Of a stretch of 64,000 bases of DNA, positions 35,358-46,308 are shown in pieces. Below the pieces are notes generated by a model that worked only from the letters and a program-made list of their open reading frames with translations, was not told the DNA's origin and did not search any database. A program made the position numbers and the translations under genes. The stretch is taken from NCBI GenBank assembly GCA_017984635.1, contig JAGNZC010000005.1, positions 1 through 64,000 on the forward strand, in the 5' to 3' direction. Numbering within the stretch: position 1 is the first letter of the stretch; every line of letters begins with the position of its first letter. Origin of the DNA: Crocinitomicaceae bacterium. Its GTDB lineage: Bacteria > Bacteroidota > Bacteroidia > Flavobacteriales_D > Crocinitomicaceae.

Positions 35358-37745
35358 TTATTTCTTTTTGGCAACAACTTTAGCTTTTGGCTTCGCTTTC
35401 GGTTTTGCTTTCGCTTTTGGAGCTGCTTTTGCAATGGTTTTTCGCGTTGGTTTTGCCTGAGAAGCTTCAATTTCTTTACATTCTTCGAAAGTTAACTTCT
35501 CCGCTTCCGTACCTTTAGGCAACTTGTAATTGTTCTTGCCTACTTTTAAGTACGCTCCCCATCTTCCGTTTAACAATTGATAATCTGCGTCTTCCGTAAA
35601 TAATTTTATGATTTTGTTTGCGTCTGCTTCACGTTTTAACAAAATAATCTCTACTGCTCTATCAAACGTAATGTTCATCGGACTTTCTTCTTTTGGAATA
35701 GAAGCAAAGATTTTACCATGTTGAATGTAAGGACCAAAACGACCTACATTTGCTTTTACAGTTAATTCTTCAAACTCACCCAATGTTCGAGGTAATTTGA
35801 ATAATTCTAAAGCATCTTCCAAAGAAATGCTTCCAATGGATTGATTTTTTTGCAATGAAGCAAATTGAGGCTTTTCTCCATCCGTTTGTTCGTCACCAAC
35901 TTGAACCATCGGACCGAAACGACCAATTCGAACGATGATACGTTTTCCAGATACAGGGTGAAAACCTAATTCACGCTCCCCACTTGCTCGTTCAGAGTTT
36001 TCAAGTGTATCTTCAACATTCTTATGGAACGGATCGTAAAACTGATGAATCATATCAGTCCATTTCAACATCCCATTTGCAATTTCATCGAATTCTTGTT
36101 CGACTTTCGCAGTGAAATTATAATCCATGATTAAATCGAAATGTTCTTGCAAGAAATCTGTTACTACGATTCCAATATCTGTTGGAGATAATTTATTTTT
36201 TTCTTTACCTGTTGTTTCCGTTTTAACTTCGTCTACAACTTGATTGTTTTTTAATTTGAAAACTTGATACGATCTTAAATCACCTTCGCGTTCCACTTTT
36301 TCAACATATCCTCTTTTTTGAATCGTTGAAATGGTTGGTGCATAAGTTGATGGTCGACCGATACCCAACTCTTCCAATTTCTTTACTAAAGATGCTTCTA
36401 CATATCGTGAAGGAGCTCTAGAGAATCGTTCTGTAGCTGTTATTTCTTCATTAGCGACAACTTCTCCAACTGAAACCGCAGGCAATAATCCATCCTCAGC
36501 TAATTCATCTTCTTCGTTTTCCTCTTGTTCAACTGTTGATTCCATGTAAACACGCAAGAAACCATCAAATTTAATTACTTCACCTTTTGCATTAAACACT
36601 TCGTCAATGGCAGGTGTTACAATTTTAATTGTAGTTCGTTCCAATTGTGCATGCGCCATTTGAGATGCGATAGCACGCTTCCAAATTAAATCATACAAAC
36701 GCTCATCTTCTCTTTCTCCTGAAATGGAGTGTGCTGAGAAATCAGTAGGACGAATTGCCTCGTGCGCCTCTTGTGCATTGGAGTTTTTATTCGCGTATTT
36801 TGTTGGCTTAGAATAATTTGCTCCGTAAGCACTTTCAATTTCTGCTTTCGCACCATTGATAGCAGTTTCAGATAAATTAACTGAATCTGTTCTCATGTAG
36901 GTGATTTTCCCTGCTTCATACAAACGTTGAGCAACAGACATTGTTCTAGAAACAGAAAAACCAAGTTTTAAACTTGCTTCTTGTTGCAAAGTCGATGTCG
37001 TAAAAGGAGCTGCAGGAGATTTTGTAGCAGGTTTTTGTTGTACATCTCCTATTTTAAACTCTGCACTTTTACATGCGTTTAACAAAGCAGATGCTTGAAT
37101 ATGATCTGTTAATTGTTTCGAAAGTTCCGCTTTAATTTTTCCATTTTTGGAAGAAAATAAACCATTTACTCTGAAAAAGCTTTCAGTTGCGTGTTTGTTA
37201 ATTTCTTTTTCACGATCAACGATTAAACGAACTGCAACAGATTGTACACGACCAGCTGAAAGACTTGGACGTACTTTTTTCCATAAAACAGGAGACAATT
37301 CAAAACCAACTAAACGATCTAGTACACGACGTGCTTGTTGCGCATTAACTAATTCCTGGTTGATTTGTCTTGGATTATCGATTGCTTTTAAAATCGCAGT
37401 TTTGGTGATCTCATTAAACGTAATACGTTTCGTTTCTTTTTTCTGCAAATTCAACGTCTCGTATAAATGCCAAGAAATGGCTTCTCCTTCACGGTCCTCA
37501 TCCGTCGCTAACCATACCGTTTCCGCTTCTTTTGCTAACTTCTTCAATTCTGCAACGACTTGTTTCTTATCGGCTGAAACTTCATAATTAGGTTCAAAAT
37601 TATTGGCTACATCAATTGCTACACCTTTCTTTGCTAAATCACGAACATGACCAAAGCTGGATTTAACAACATAATCCTTCCCAAGGTATCCTTCAATTGT
37701 TTTTGCCTTTGCAGGTGACTCAACTATTACGAGATTTTTTGCCAT
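35358..37745 (-). CDS. topA: DNA topoisomerase I
   Basis: 795 residues from the ATG at 37745 (M-A-K-N-L-V-I-V-E-S-P). Type IA enzyme that relaxes negative supercoils. TOPRIM acids E9, D82 and D84 (TDEDREGE); active-site Tyr283 in ITYMRTDS. Instead of zinc fingers the C-terminus has at least three topoisomerase C-terminal repeats (GRFGPMVQVG, GRFGPYIQHG, GRWGAYLKVG) and a lysine/alanine-rich tail, the usual form in Bacteroidota. The longer ORF start at 37778 lies in the leader. Confidence 0.97.
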   Translation of the reverse strand: MAKNLVIVESPAKAKTIEGYLGKDYVVKSSFGHVRDLAKKGVAIDVANNFEPNYEVSADKKQVVAELKKLAKEAETVWLATDEDREGEAISWHLYETLNLQKKETKRITFNEITKTAILKAIDNPRQINQELVNAQQARRVLDRLVGFELSPVLWKKVRPSLSAGRVQSVAVRLIVDREKEINKHATESFFRVNGLFSSKNGKIKAELSKQLTDHIQASALLNACKSAEFKIGDVQQKPATKSPAAPFTTSTLQQEASLKLGFSVSRTMSVAQRLYEAGKITYMRTDSVNLSETAINGAKAEIESAYGANYSKPTKYANKNSNAQEAHEAIRPTDFSAHSISGEREDERLYDLIWKRAIASQMAHAQLERTTIKIVTPAIDEVFNAKGEVIKFDGFLRVYMESTVEQEENEEDELAEDGLLPAVSVGEVVANEEITATERFSRAPSRYVEASLVKKLEELGIGRPSTYAPTISTIQKRGYVEKVEREGDLRSYQVFKLKNNQVVDEVKTETTGKEKNKLSPTDIGIVVTDFLQEHFDLIMDYNFTAKVEQEFDEIANGMLKWTDMIHQFYDPFHKNVEDTLENSERASGERELGFHPVSGKRIIVRIGRFGPMVQVGDEQTDGEKPQFASLQKNQSIGSISLEDALELFKLPRTLGEFEELTVKANVGRFGPYIQHGKIFASIPKEESPMNITFDRAVEIILLKREADANKIIKLFTEDADYQLLNGRWGAYLKVGKNNYKLPKGTEAEKLTFEECKEIEASQAKPTRKTIAKAAPKAKAKPKAKPKAKVVAKKK

Positions 37746-37789
37746 AATTTTGCGGTTGTTTTGATTTGATGGATGCAAAAATTTAGTTG

Positions 37790-37797
37790 CAAAAGTA
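37790..37797 (-). promoter_or_regulatory. Candidate -7 box (TACTTTTG) for topA
   Basis: TACTTTTG on the minus strand, 44 bases upstream of the ATG at 37745. Same octamer as the HU promoter. -33 element not clear. Confidence 0.55.
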
Positions 37798-37924
37798 AGT
37801 TTATTTCAATTGATAAAGCAAATCAATCAAAAAAAAGATAATTCACAAACATTATATCAACCATTCTTATACCATCAAAAACGTCAAAAAAATATGTTTT
37901 TTTAACAAAAGATAAGACTGACAT

Positions 37925-37955
37925 TTTGACATACTTTTAAATTTAACTATTTTTG
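37925..37955 (+). promoter_or_regulatory. Promoter of the miaB operon
   Basis: TTTG at 37925-37928, 19-base spacer, TATTTTTG at 37948-37955. Consensus match in both elements. Leader of about 20 bases to the ATG at 37979. Confidence 0.78.
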
Positions 37956-37978
37956 TACTACAAAACAAGTAAGTTAAA

Positions 37979-39427
37979 ATGGAATTCGAACAAAACAAGG
38001 ACATCGACGAATCAAAACAAGGAACGGCAATCGTATTAGAAGGCGCACAATCAATTGATGGAAAGAAACTTTACGTGGAAAGCTATGGCTGCGCGATGAA
38101 TTTCTCTGACAGTGAAGTTGTTGCTTCAATTATGGCAAAAGAAGGTTACTCCACGACAAGAAACGTAGATGAAGCAGATGTGATTTTAATCAATACCTGT
38201 TCGATTCGAGAAAATGCTGAAACACGCGTTCGAACTCGTTTAGGCGATTTGAAAATAAAGAAAAAAGAGAATCCTGATTTAGTAATAGGGATTTTAGGTT
38301 GCATGGCTGAACGATTAAAAACAGCTTTGTTAGAAGAAGAGAAATTAGTAGATTTAGTTGCTGGACCTGATGCTTACCGTGATTTACCTCATTTAATAGA
38401 AGAAGTTGGGACAGGGCAAAAAGCAGTCAACGTATTGCTTTCTCGCGATGAAACCTATGCAGATATTTCACCCGTTCGTTTAGATCAAGGAGGTGTTTCA
38501 GCATTTGTTTCCATTACAAGAGGTTGCGACAATATGTGTTCCTTCTGCGTTGTTCCATTTACAAGAGGAAGAGAACGTTCAAGAGATCCTAAAACCATCG
38601 TTGAAGAATGCAAAACATTGTTTGAAAAAGGATATAGAGAAGTAACATTATTAGGTCAAAATGTAGACAGTTACCGTTGGAATTTAACTTCAAAAGGTGT
38701 AATTAAAGACGAAACTATACCAACTACAAATTTTGCAGAACTCATGGAAATGGTAGCGAATGTTTCTCCTGAATTGAGAATTCGATTTTCTACTTCGCAC
38801 CCTAAAGACATGACGGATGATGTTTTGCATGTTATGGAAAAATACGAAAACATCTGTTCCAACATACATTTACCTGTTCAATCAGGAAATACGGATGTAT
38901 TAGCGCGCATGAATCGTGGTTATTCGAGAGAATGGTATTTAGACCGAATTAAAGCAATTCGAACAATTGTAACTGATTGTGCGATTTCAACCGATATGAT
39001 TATTGGGTTTTGTGGTGAAACAGAAGAAGAACATCAAGACACCCTCCGTTTAATGGATGAAGTGGAATTTGATTTTGCTTATATGTATAAATATTCTGAG
39101 CGTCCTAAAACACTAGCAGAGCGAAAATTTGAAGATGATGTTCCAGAAGAAGTTAAAAGCAAAAGGTTGACAGAAATAGTTGACAAACAGCGTCTACATG
39201 CCCATTTATGGAATAAAAAGCAACTTGGAAAAATTGACAAAGTATTGATTGAAGGTTTTTCTAAAAAATCGAACGAGCATTTGTGTGGACGCAATAGTCG
39301 CAATTCAATGGTGATTTTCCCAAAAGATAAATACCAGAAAGGACAATACGTAATGGTGAAAATAACGGATTGTACATCTGCCACCTTACTTGGTGAAGTA
39401 GTAGAAATTTGTTCAACAAACGCATAA
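37979..39427 (+). CDS. miaB: tRNA-2-methylthio-N6-dimethylallyladenosine synthase MiaB
   Basis: 482 residues. Radical-SAM methylthiotransferase that adds a 2-methylthio group to i6A37 of tRNAs reading UNN codons. N-terminal UPF0004 domain cluster ligands C38, C74 and C108; radical-SAM ligands C183, C187, C190 (CDNMCSFC); a C-terminal TRAM domain. The first 25 residues are acidic and extra. First gene of a six- or seven-gene run that includes a sigma-54 activator. Confidence 0.96.
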   Translation: MEFEQNKDIDESKQGTAIVLEGAQSIDGKKLYVESYGCAMNFSDSEVVASIMAKEGYSTTRNVDEADVILINTCSIRENAETRVRTRLGDLKIKKKENPDLVIGILGCMAERLKTALLEEEKLVDLVAGPDAYRDLPHLIEEVGTGQKAVNVLLSRDETYADISPVRLDQGGVSAFVSITRGCDNMCSFCVVPFTRGRERSRDPKTIVEECKTLFEKGYREVTLLGQNVDSYRWNLTSKGVIKDETIPTTNFAELMEMVANVSPELRIRFSTSHPKDMTDDVLHVMEKYENICSNIHLPVQSGNTDVLARMNRGYSREWYLDRIKAIRTIVTDCAISTDMIIGFCGETEEEHQDTLRLMDEVEFDFAYMYKYSERPKTLAERKFEDDVPEEVKSKRLTEIVDKQRLHAHLWNKKQLGKIDKVLIEGFSKKSNEHLCGRNSRNSMVIFPKDKYQKGQYVMVKITDCTSATLLGEVVEICSTNA

Positions 39428-39430
39428 ACG

Positions 39431-40681
39431 ATGAATCTACAACAAGTTAAACAACGCTTTGGAATCATTGGAAATGCAGCGCTCTTAAACAGGGCGCTAG
39501 AAGTCGCCATTCAGGTTGCACCGACAGATATTTCGGTTTTGGTTACCGGAGAAAGTGGAACAGGGAAAGAAATCATACCGCAAGTCATTCATCAATTAAG
39601 TTCTAGAAAACATGGTGAATACATTGCTGTTAACTGTGGAGCAATTCCTGAAGGCACAATCGATTCAGAATTATTCGGTCACGAGAAAGGTTCCTTTACT
39701 GGCGCTGCGGGTAGTCGACAAGGTTATTTTGAAGTGGCAAATGGCGGTACTATTTTTTTAGATGAAGTAGCTGAATTACCAATGCAAACTCAAGTTAGGC
39801 TATTACGTGTTTTAGAAACAGGAGAATTTATCCGTGTAGGTTCCTCTAAAGTAATAAAAACAAATGTTCGCGTTGTTGCTGCAACCAATGAAAACATGCA
39901 ACGTGCTATATCGTCTGGTAAATTTCGTGAAGATTTATTTTACAGGTTGAGTACCGTTCCAATTCCTCTTCCGCCCTTGCGTAACCGAGAGGAAGACATT
40001 TATTTGTTATTTCGTAAGTTCTCTAGTGATTTTGCTGACAAATACCGCATGCCATCGATTCGTTTAAACCCAGATGCTGTGAAACTGTTGAATGCTTATT
40101 CATGGCCGGGGAATATCCGTCAATTGAAAAATTTAGTAGAACAAATATCTGTTATTGAAGTAGCTAGAGAAATTGATGCTATTACTTTAGCGTCGTATTT
40201 ACCCGTTGAAAATGAAAAAATGCCTTCATTAATCAACGAAACAACTTCTGAAAACTTTTCTGAGCGAGAAATCATGTATAAATTTTTATTTGACATGAAA
40301 AAAGACCTTTCAGAATTGAAGAAAATTGTCATAGATATTGCTCGAGGGGGTGAAATCGATTTAAACAATGATCAAACGGAAATCATCAATCGCATGTATC
40401 AAGAAATGAATACAGGCGTGAATCCCTCACAACACACAACACGTATATTGCCTCCTGCGATAGAAGCACCAAAAAATGATTTTCCGATTGAAAACGAGCA
40501 TACAGAATATGAAGTACACGAAGAAATTGAAGAATCATTATCTTTAGAAGACCGTGAAAAAGAATTGATACAAAAAGCCTTAGAAAAACACCGAGGTAAA
40601 AGAAAATATGCGGCAGCTGAATTAGGGATTTCAGAGCGTACATTGTATCGTAAAATTAAAGAATACAACTTGTTAGAATGA
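39431..40681 (+). CDS. Sigma-54-dependent transcriptional activator (AAA+ / Fis-type HTH)
   Basis: 416 residues. AAA+ domain at the N-terminus: Walker A GESGTGKE (40-47), the sigma-54 contact loop GSFTGA (87-92) and Walker B GTIFLDEVAEL. A variable linker (about 270-370) precedes a Fis-like HTH (KYAAAELGISERTLYRKIKEYNL). No receiver or sensor domain, so it is unlike NtrC. The loop has Ser for the usual Ala (GAFTGA), common in Bacteroidota as I recall. It starts three bases after miaB and overlaps lptE as ATGA. Targets unknown. Confidence 0.9.
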   Translation: MNLQQVKQRFGIIGNAALLNRALEVAIQVAPTDISVLVTGESGTGKEIIPQVIHQLSSRKHGEYIAVNCGAIPEGTIDSELFGHEKGSFTGAAGSRQGYFEVANGGTIFLDEVAELPMQTQVRLLRVLETGEFIRVGSSKVIKTNVRVVAATNENMQRAISSGKFREDLFYRLSTVPIPLPPLRNREEDIYLLFRKFSSDFADKYRMPSIRLNPDAVKLLNAYSWPGNIRQLKNLVEQISVIEVAREIDAITLASYLPVENEKMPSLINETTSENFSEREIMYKFLFDMKKDLSELKKIVIDIARGGEIDLNNDQTEIINRMYQEMNTGVNPSQHTTRILPPAIEAPKNDFPIENEHTEYEVHEEIEESLSLEDREKELIQKALEKHRGKRKYAAAELGISERTLYRKIKEYNLLE

Positions 40682-41190
40682 AAAATAGCATATTAATATT
40701 TACCCTCATAGCTGGATTAACTAGTTGTTGGCCTTCTAGTGTTTCATTGATCGATAAAGGTTCGATGCCTGAAGAATGGAAAACATTTTCAGTGAGAACT
40801 TTAAAAAATGAAGCGCCAAACATTCCGTTAAGTTTACCCGCTAAATTGACGGAAAGTATCAAAGATGGGGTTCAAAATAACACCCGTTTACAATTGAATT
40901 CAACAACGGGTAAAGGAGAAGTTCAAATTGAAGGAGCTGTAACTTCCTATTCCATTATGCCTGTTGCTATGCAAGTTGGAGATAATTCTGCGAAAAATAG
41001 GTTAACCATTGCTGCAAAATTTACTATCTTTATAACCGAACCCAAAGAGGAAAAAATAGAAATGACAAGTTCACGTTTTATTGATTACGATTCAAATGAA
41101 GATATTTCAAGTATTGAAAATACTTTATTAGAAGAGATTAATACACAAATTGTTCAAGACGTTGTCAATAAATTACTATCCAACTGGTAA
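40678..41190 (+). CDS. lptE: LPS assembly lipoprotein LptE-like
   Basis: 170 residues. Signal peptide with lipobox C17 (GLTSC). The body SVSLIDKGSMPEEWKTFSV...LPAKLTESIKDGVQNNTRL...GEVQIEGAVTSYSI...NRLTIAAKFTIFI is the Bacteroidota LptE family: a two-helix, four-strand fold that plugs LptD at the outer membrane. The start overlaps the activator's TGA (ATGA), so translation is coupled. lptD is not in the window. Confidence 0.85.
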   Translation: MKNSILIFTLIAGLTSCWPSSVSLIDKGSMPEEWKTFSVRTLKNEAPNIPLSLPAKLTESIKDGVQNNTRLQLNSTTGKGEVQIEGAVTSYSIMPVAMQVGDNSAKNRLTIAAKFTIFITEPKEEKIEMTSSRFIDYDSNEDISSIENTLLEEINTQIVQDVVNKLLSNW

Positions 41191-42299
41191 TGCTAAATTT
41201 AGAGGAAATAGCACAACGTATTGCACAGCCTAATAGTTGCAAAGTGGATGACTTAGAAGATTTAAAATTGTTTTCTGAGAAGTATCCTTATTCTCAAGTT
41301 TTTCCATTGTTGTATCTTAATACCTTAGCAATTCATTCGGATGTTCGTTTTGACGAGGAATTACACCGTTATGCTTACCGTATTTCTGATCGAGCACAAT
41401 TGTATCAATTAATTCATCAAAATAACTTCTCTGAAAAAGAGCCTATAACACCAATTGTTTCTCCAATTGAAATTGAAGTACCCCATCAGGAAATTGAAAA
41501 CATAATTCCTACAGAACCAATTTCAAACGAAGAAGTGACACATTCTACAACTTCTTTGGAAGAAGTTATTGAACCTGAAATGGATCTAACAGTTGGAATT
41601 CAAGATACACCTGAGCAAATTGTAACAATTGAATCAACACTTACAGATATTGACGAAGAAGATGACGATTCTGATGAAGGAACCATTCCTTTGTCGATTG
41701 CTTCAGAAGCAGAAAAAATAAATCCGTTTATTGAAAACGATCCAATTATTGCGCCATCGAAAGAAGAATCAAATTTTGATAAAGAACTAATGGCTGAAGC
41801 TATTAATAGTAGCTACAATTTAGATCATCTAATTGACGCAGAAGAAAGAATATCTGAAGAAGAAATAATTGATTTTGAAGTTGAATCGATAGAAAACAAT
41901 TCGCCTTTTGATACAGAAACGTTTGAAAAACAATCGTTTTCATCATGGTTACATGCCAACGAATCACAGAAAAGATCATTTTTTGATGAAGAAAAAGATA
42001 AAATTGATTCAATTTTAACAAAATTCATCGAAGACCAGCCTAAAATTTCTCGTCCAACAAAAGAAAATTTTGAAGCCATTAAAGAGAAGACTGAATTTTA
42101 TTCTCCTATCAAAAAAGCCAAGCAGAGTCTGGATTCCACAGCTATGCCTGTGAGTGAAACCTTAGCGAAAATATTTGCAGTACAAGGCAATTATCCAAAA
42201 GCAATTTACGCTTATGAACAATTATGCTTGATAAATCCAGAAAAAAAGATTTTCTTTGCATCCCAAATTGAAGAATTAAAACAAAAATTAAATACATAA
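41190..42299 (+). CDS. Acidic protein with TPR-like C-terminus, unknown function
   Basis: 369 residues, no signal peptide. An N-terminal helical part (about 1-90: EIAQRIAQPNSCKVDDLEDL, FPLLYLNTLAIH) is conserved-looking. A long acidic low-complexity middle (about 95-300) follows, then a single TPR-like repeat at the end (SETLAKIFAVQGNYPKAIYAYEQL). The ATG shares its A with the lptE stop (TAATG). secG follows after three bases. Position between lptE and secG is conserved in relatives I recall; function not known. Confidence 0.7.
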   Translation: MLNLEEIAQRIAQPNSCKVDDLEDLKLFSEKYPYSQVFPLLYLNTLAIHSDVRFDEELHRYAYRISDRAQLYQLIHQNNFSEKEPITPIVSPIEIEVPHQEIENIIPTEPISNEEVTHSTTSLEEVIEPEMDLTVGIQDTPEQIVTIESTLTDIDEEDDDSDEGTIPLSIASEAEKINPFIENDPIIAPSKEESNFDKELMAEAINSSYNLDHLIDAEERISEEEIIDFEVESIENNSPFDTETFEKQSFSSWLHANESQKRSFFDEEKDKIDSILTKFIEDQPKISRPTKENFEAIKEKTEFYSPIKKAKQSLDSTAMPVSETLAKIFAVQGNYPKAIYAYEQLCLINPEKKIFFASQIEELKQKLNT

Positions 42300-42302
42300 A
42301 CA

Positions 42303-42614
42303 ATGGATACTTTATTTTCAATCATCATTATTTTAGCAAGTGTATTATTAGTACTTGTCGTTTACGTTCAAAATCCTAAAGGTGGAGGTTTAAGCTCTGA
42401 CTTTGGTGCAGCACAACAAATTGGGGGTGTTCAAAAAACAAGTGATTTTATCGATAAAGCAACGTGGACTTTAGCAGGTACAATCATGTTATTAAGTATA
42501 ATTATTACTTTGAGAACGAAAACACCAGATCCTGTAATGCAAGATCAAGCTAAACAAGAGCAAAATCAAAATCCAGCAGGAAAAGGGCAACCTGCTCCAA
42601 CTCAGAAAAAATAA
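42303..42614 (+). CDS. secG: Preprotein translocase subunit SecG
   Basis: 103 residues. Two membrane helices (about 3-22 and 55-75) separated by the family loop VQNPKGGGLSSDFG. The polar Gln-rich tail (about 80-103) is typical in Bacteroidota. Part of SecYEG, aids protein export. It ends the miaB transcript; a terminator follows. Confidence 0.93.
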   Translation: MDTLFSIIIILASVLLVLVVYVQNPKGGGLSSDFGAAQQIGGVQKTSDFIDKATWTLAGTIMLLSIIITLRTKTPDPVMQDQAKQEQNQNPAGKGQPAPTQKK

Positions 42615-42635
42615 GTTCTTACAACTCATTCAAAA

Positions 42636-42668
42636 TGTCAGTATGTCATACATGCTGACATTTTTTTT
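42636..42668 (+). terminator. Terminator after secG
   Basis: TGTCAGTATG / CATGCTGACA, ten pairs with one G-U, loop TCATA, then eight T. Confidence 0.9.
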
Positions 42669-42694
42669 GCCCTTTAGTTGACAAAACTTGCAAA

Positions 42695-42726
42695 TTTGTC
42701 GCATTCAATTGTATGGCATACATTTG
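42695..42726 (+). promoter_or_regulatory. groESL promoter
   Basis: TTTG at 42695-42698, 20-base spacer, TACATTTG at 42719-42726; both consensus. Leader of about 34 bases to groES. No CIRCE element (TTAGCACTC-N9-GAGTGCTAA) is seen, so HrcA control is not indicated. Confidence 0.78.
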
Positions 42727-42763
42727 GTAAAATCATAACAACTAATTTAAAATTTAAAAACAC

Positions 42764-43039
42764 ATGTCGATTCATTTTAAACCTTTGGCGGATCGCGTTC
42801 TAATTGAACCAGCGCCAGCAGAACAAACAACAGCAAGTGGATTAATCATTCCTGACACAGCAAAGGAAAAACCATTAAGAGGTACTGTAGTTGCTGCAGG
42901 ATCAGGAAAAGCAGATGAACCAATGACTGTAAAAGTTGGAGATAGCGTTTTATTTGGTCAATATTCAGGGACTGAAATAAAATTAGAAGGTAAAAACTAT
43001 TTAATCATGCGTGAAGCAGATATTTACGGTATTTTTTAA
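42764..43039 (+). CDS. groES: Co-chaperonin GroES
   Basis: 91 residues. The family core [33 protein letters not shown] with the mobile loop, then GTVVAAG and [15 protein letters not shown]-like end. Heptameric lid of the GroEL chamber. groEL follows after 18 bases. Confidence 0.98.
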   Translation: MSIHFKPLADRVLIEPAPAEQTTASGLIIPDTAKEKPLRGTVVAAGSGKADEPMTVKVGDSVLFGQYSGTEIKLEGKNYLIMREADIYGIF

Positions 43040-44689
<1,650 letters not shown>

Positions 44690-44724
44690 TTTAAATAGAT
44701 TTTTAGTAGTTTTGAAAATCTTAT

Positions 44725-44748
44725 AGCGGACGCTGAAAAGTGTCCGCT
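44725..44748 (+). terminator. Hairpin 1 after groEL
   Basis: AGCGGAC (44725-44731) pairs with GTCCGCT (44742-44748). A weak pyrimidine tail (TTCTCGTTTCTT) follows. Likely the first groEL terminator. Confidence 0.6.
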
Positions 44749-44800
44749 TTCTCGTTTCTTATTTCCCGACTTGATCGGATAATAAAAACGTCATTATATA

Positions 44801-44828
44801 AAACGCTCTTCGGTAACGGGGAGCGTTT
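44801..44828 (+). terminator. Hairpin 2 between groEL and ahcY
   Basis: AAACGCTC (44801-44808) pairs with GAGCGTTT (44821-44828), 12-base loop, tail CTTTGTT. Purpose unclear; may be a back-up terminator. Confidence 0.5.
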
Positions 44829-44850
44829 CTTTGTTAAAAGTATAGCACAA

Positions 44851-44879
44851 AAAAAGGAGATTCAATGAATCTCCTTTTT
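44851..44879. terminator. Bidirectional terminator between groEL and ahcY
   Basis: A near-perfect 14-bp inverted repeat (44851-44864 with 44866-44879) with A- and T-tracts at its ends. It serves both ahcY (-) and groEL (+). Confidence 0.9.
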
Positions 44880-44895
44880 AAATTTAATCAACTGA

Positions 44896-46209
44896 TTAAT
44901 ATCTGTAATGCTCCGCTTTAAATGGACCTTCAACAGGAACACCAATGTATTCAGCTTGATCATTGCGTAAAGTTTCTAACTCAACACCAATTTTAGCTAA
45001 ATGCAAACGAGCTACTTTCTCATCTAAATGTTTCGGCAACATGTAAACATCGTTTCCGTAGTTTGCGCTATTTTGCCATAACTCCAATTGCGCCAAAGTT
45101 TGATTAGTAAATGAATTTGACATTACAAATGATGGGTGACCAGTTGCACATCCTAAATTCACTAAACGACCTTCAGCTAAAACGATAATGTCTTTTCCAG
45201 CGATGGTATACATATCAACTTGTGGTTTGATTGTATTTTTAGTAGACCCGTGATTTGAGTTCAACCAAGCCATGTCGATTTCATTGTCGAAGTGTCCAAT
45301 GTTACAAACGATTGCTTTGTCTTTCATTCCTTCGAAGTGACGTCCAACTACGATGTCTTTGTTTCCAGTTGTAGTAACGATGATATCACCTAAACCGATA
45401 ACTGTGTCCAAACGTTTTACTTCAAATCCGTCCATTGCAGCTTGTAAAGCACAGATTGGATCGATTTCCGTTACAATAACACGCGCACCTGCACCTTTCA
45501 AAGAAGCAGCAGAACCTTTACCAACATCACCATATCCACAAACAACAGCTACTTTTCCAGCCATCATAATATCTGTTGCACGACGAATTGAATCAACTAA
45601 CGATTCTTTACATCCGTATTTGTTATCAAATTTAGATTTAGTAACAGAATCATTTACATTGATTGCAGGCATTACCAATGTTCCATTTTTAACTCTCTCG
45701 TATAAACGGTGAACACCTGTTGTAGTTTCTTCTGAAAGACCTTTAATTCCAGCAGTTAATTCAGGGAAACGATCAAAAACCATGTTTGTTAAATCACCAC
45801 CATCATCTAAAATCATGTTCAATGGCTCACCACCTTCAAACGCAAAAATAGTTTGTTCAATACACCAATCAAATTCTTCTTCGTTCATACCTTTCCAAGC
45901 ATAAACAGGGATTCCAGCTGCTGCGATTGCTGCTGCTGCGTGATCTTGTGTAGAAAAAATATTACAAGAAGACCAAGAAACTTGAGCTCCTAAATCAACC
46001 AATGTTTCAATTAAAACAGCTGTTTGAATCGTCATGTGCAAACATCCTGCGATGCGCGCACCAGCTAAAGGTTTTTTTCCTGCAAACTCTTCACGAAGCG
46101 CCATTAATCCTGGCATTTCAGCTTCTGCTAATGTAATCTCTTTACGTCCCCACTCAGCAAGACTAATGTCTTTTACTTTGTAAGCTAATTTTTCTGATGT
46201 ATTACTCAT
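44896..46209 (-). CDS. ahcY: Adenosylhomocysteinase
   Basis: 437 residues. Hydrolyses S-adenosylhomocysteine to adenosine and homocysteine, keeping methylation going. NAD motif [13 protein letters not shown], substrate region [17 protein letters not shown], and C-terminal [13 protein letters not shown] with [10 protein letters not shown] that closes the NAD site of the neighbour subunit. A 5' hairpin and candidate promoter lie upstream. It is separated from hemH by 99 bases. Confidence 0.98.
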   Translation of the reverse strand: MSNTSEKLAYKVKDISLAEWGRKEITLAEAEMPGLMALREEFAGKKPLAGARIAGCLHMTIQTAVLIETLVDLGAQVSWSSCNIFSTQDHAAAAIAAAGIPVYAWKGMNEEEFDWCIEQTIFAFEGGEPLNMILDDGGDLTNMVFDRFPELTAGIKGLSEETTTGVHRLYERVKNGTLVMPAINVNDSVTKSKFDNKYGCKESLVDSIRRATDIMMAGKVAVVCGYGDVGKGSAASLKGAGARVIVTEIDPICALQAAMDGFEVKRLDTVIGLGDIIVTTTGNKDIVVGRHFEGMKDKAIVCNIGHFDNEIDMAWLNSNHGSTKNTIKPQVDMYTIAGKDIIVLAEGRLVNLGCATGHPSFVMSNSFTNQTLAQLELWQNSANYGNDVYMLPKHLDEKVARLHLAKIGVELETLRNDQAEYIGVPVEGPFKAEHYRY

Positions 46210-46242
46210 GTTTTGTTTTTATGTACTTATTTTTATAATTAG

Positions 46243-46267
46243 GTCGATTTCATTTTTCTTAATCGAC
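46243..46267 (-). promoter_or_regulatory. Hairpin at the 5' end of the ahcY mRNA
   Basis: On the minus strand GTCGATT pairs with AATCGAC across an 11-base A-rich loop. With the -7 box at 46270-46277 the transcript would begin at or inside this stem, so the leader starts with a stem-loop. It could stabilise the message or regulate it; it does not match a riboswitch I know. Confidence 0.4.
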
Positions 46268-46269
46268 TG

Positions 46270-46277
46270 CAAATTTA
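46270..46277 (-). promoter_or_regulatory. Candidate -7 box (TAAATTTG) for ahcY
   Basis: TAAATTTG on the minus strand, 60 bases upstream of the ATG at 46209. No clear -33 TTTG. Confidence 0.55.
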
Positions 46278-46308
46278 CGAAACTCCTTTGTTAAAAAAAA
46301 ACCAATTC

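Noticed and set aside
35288-35470. 60-residue Lys/Arg/Gln-rich ORF resembling a basic protein
   Set aside because: It is an out-of-frame reading of the topA lysine/alanine-rich tail repeats.
39688-39706. GSFTGA instead of GAFTGA in the sigma-54 activator
   Set aside because: Ser at this position occurs in functional Bacteroidota activators; not a sign of decay.
42669-42763. CIRCE/HrcA operator before groES
   Set aside because: No TTAGCACTC / GAGTGCTAA inverted repeat is present.
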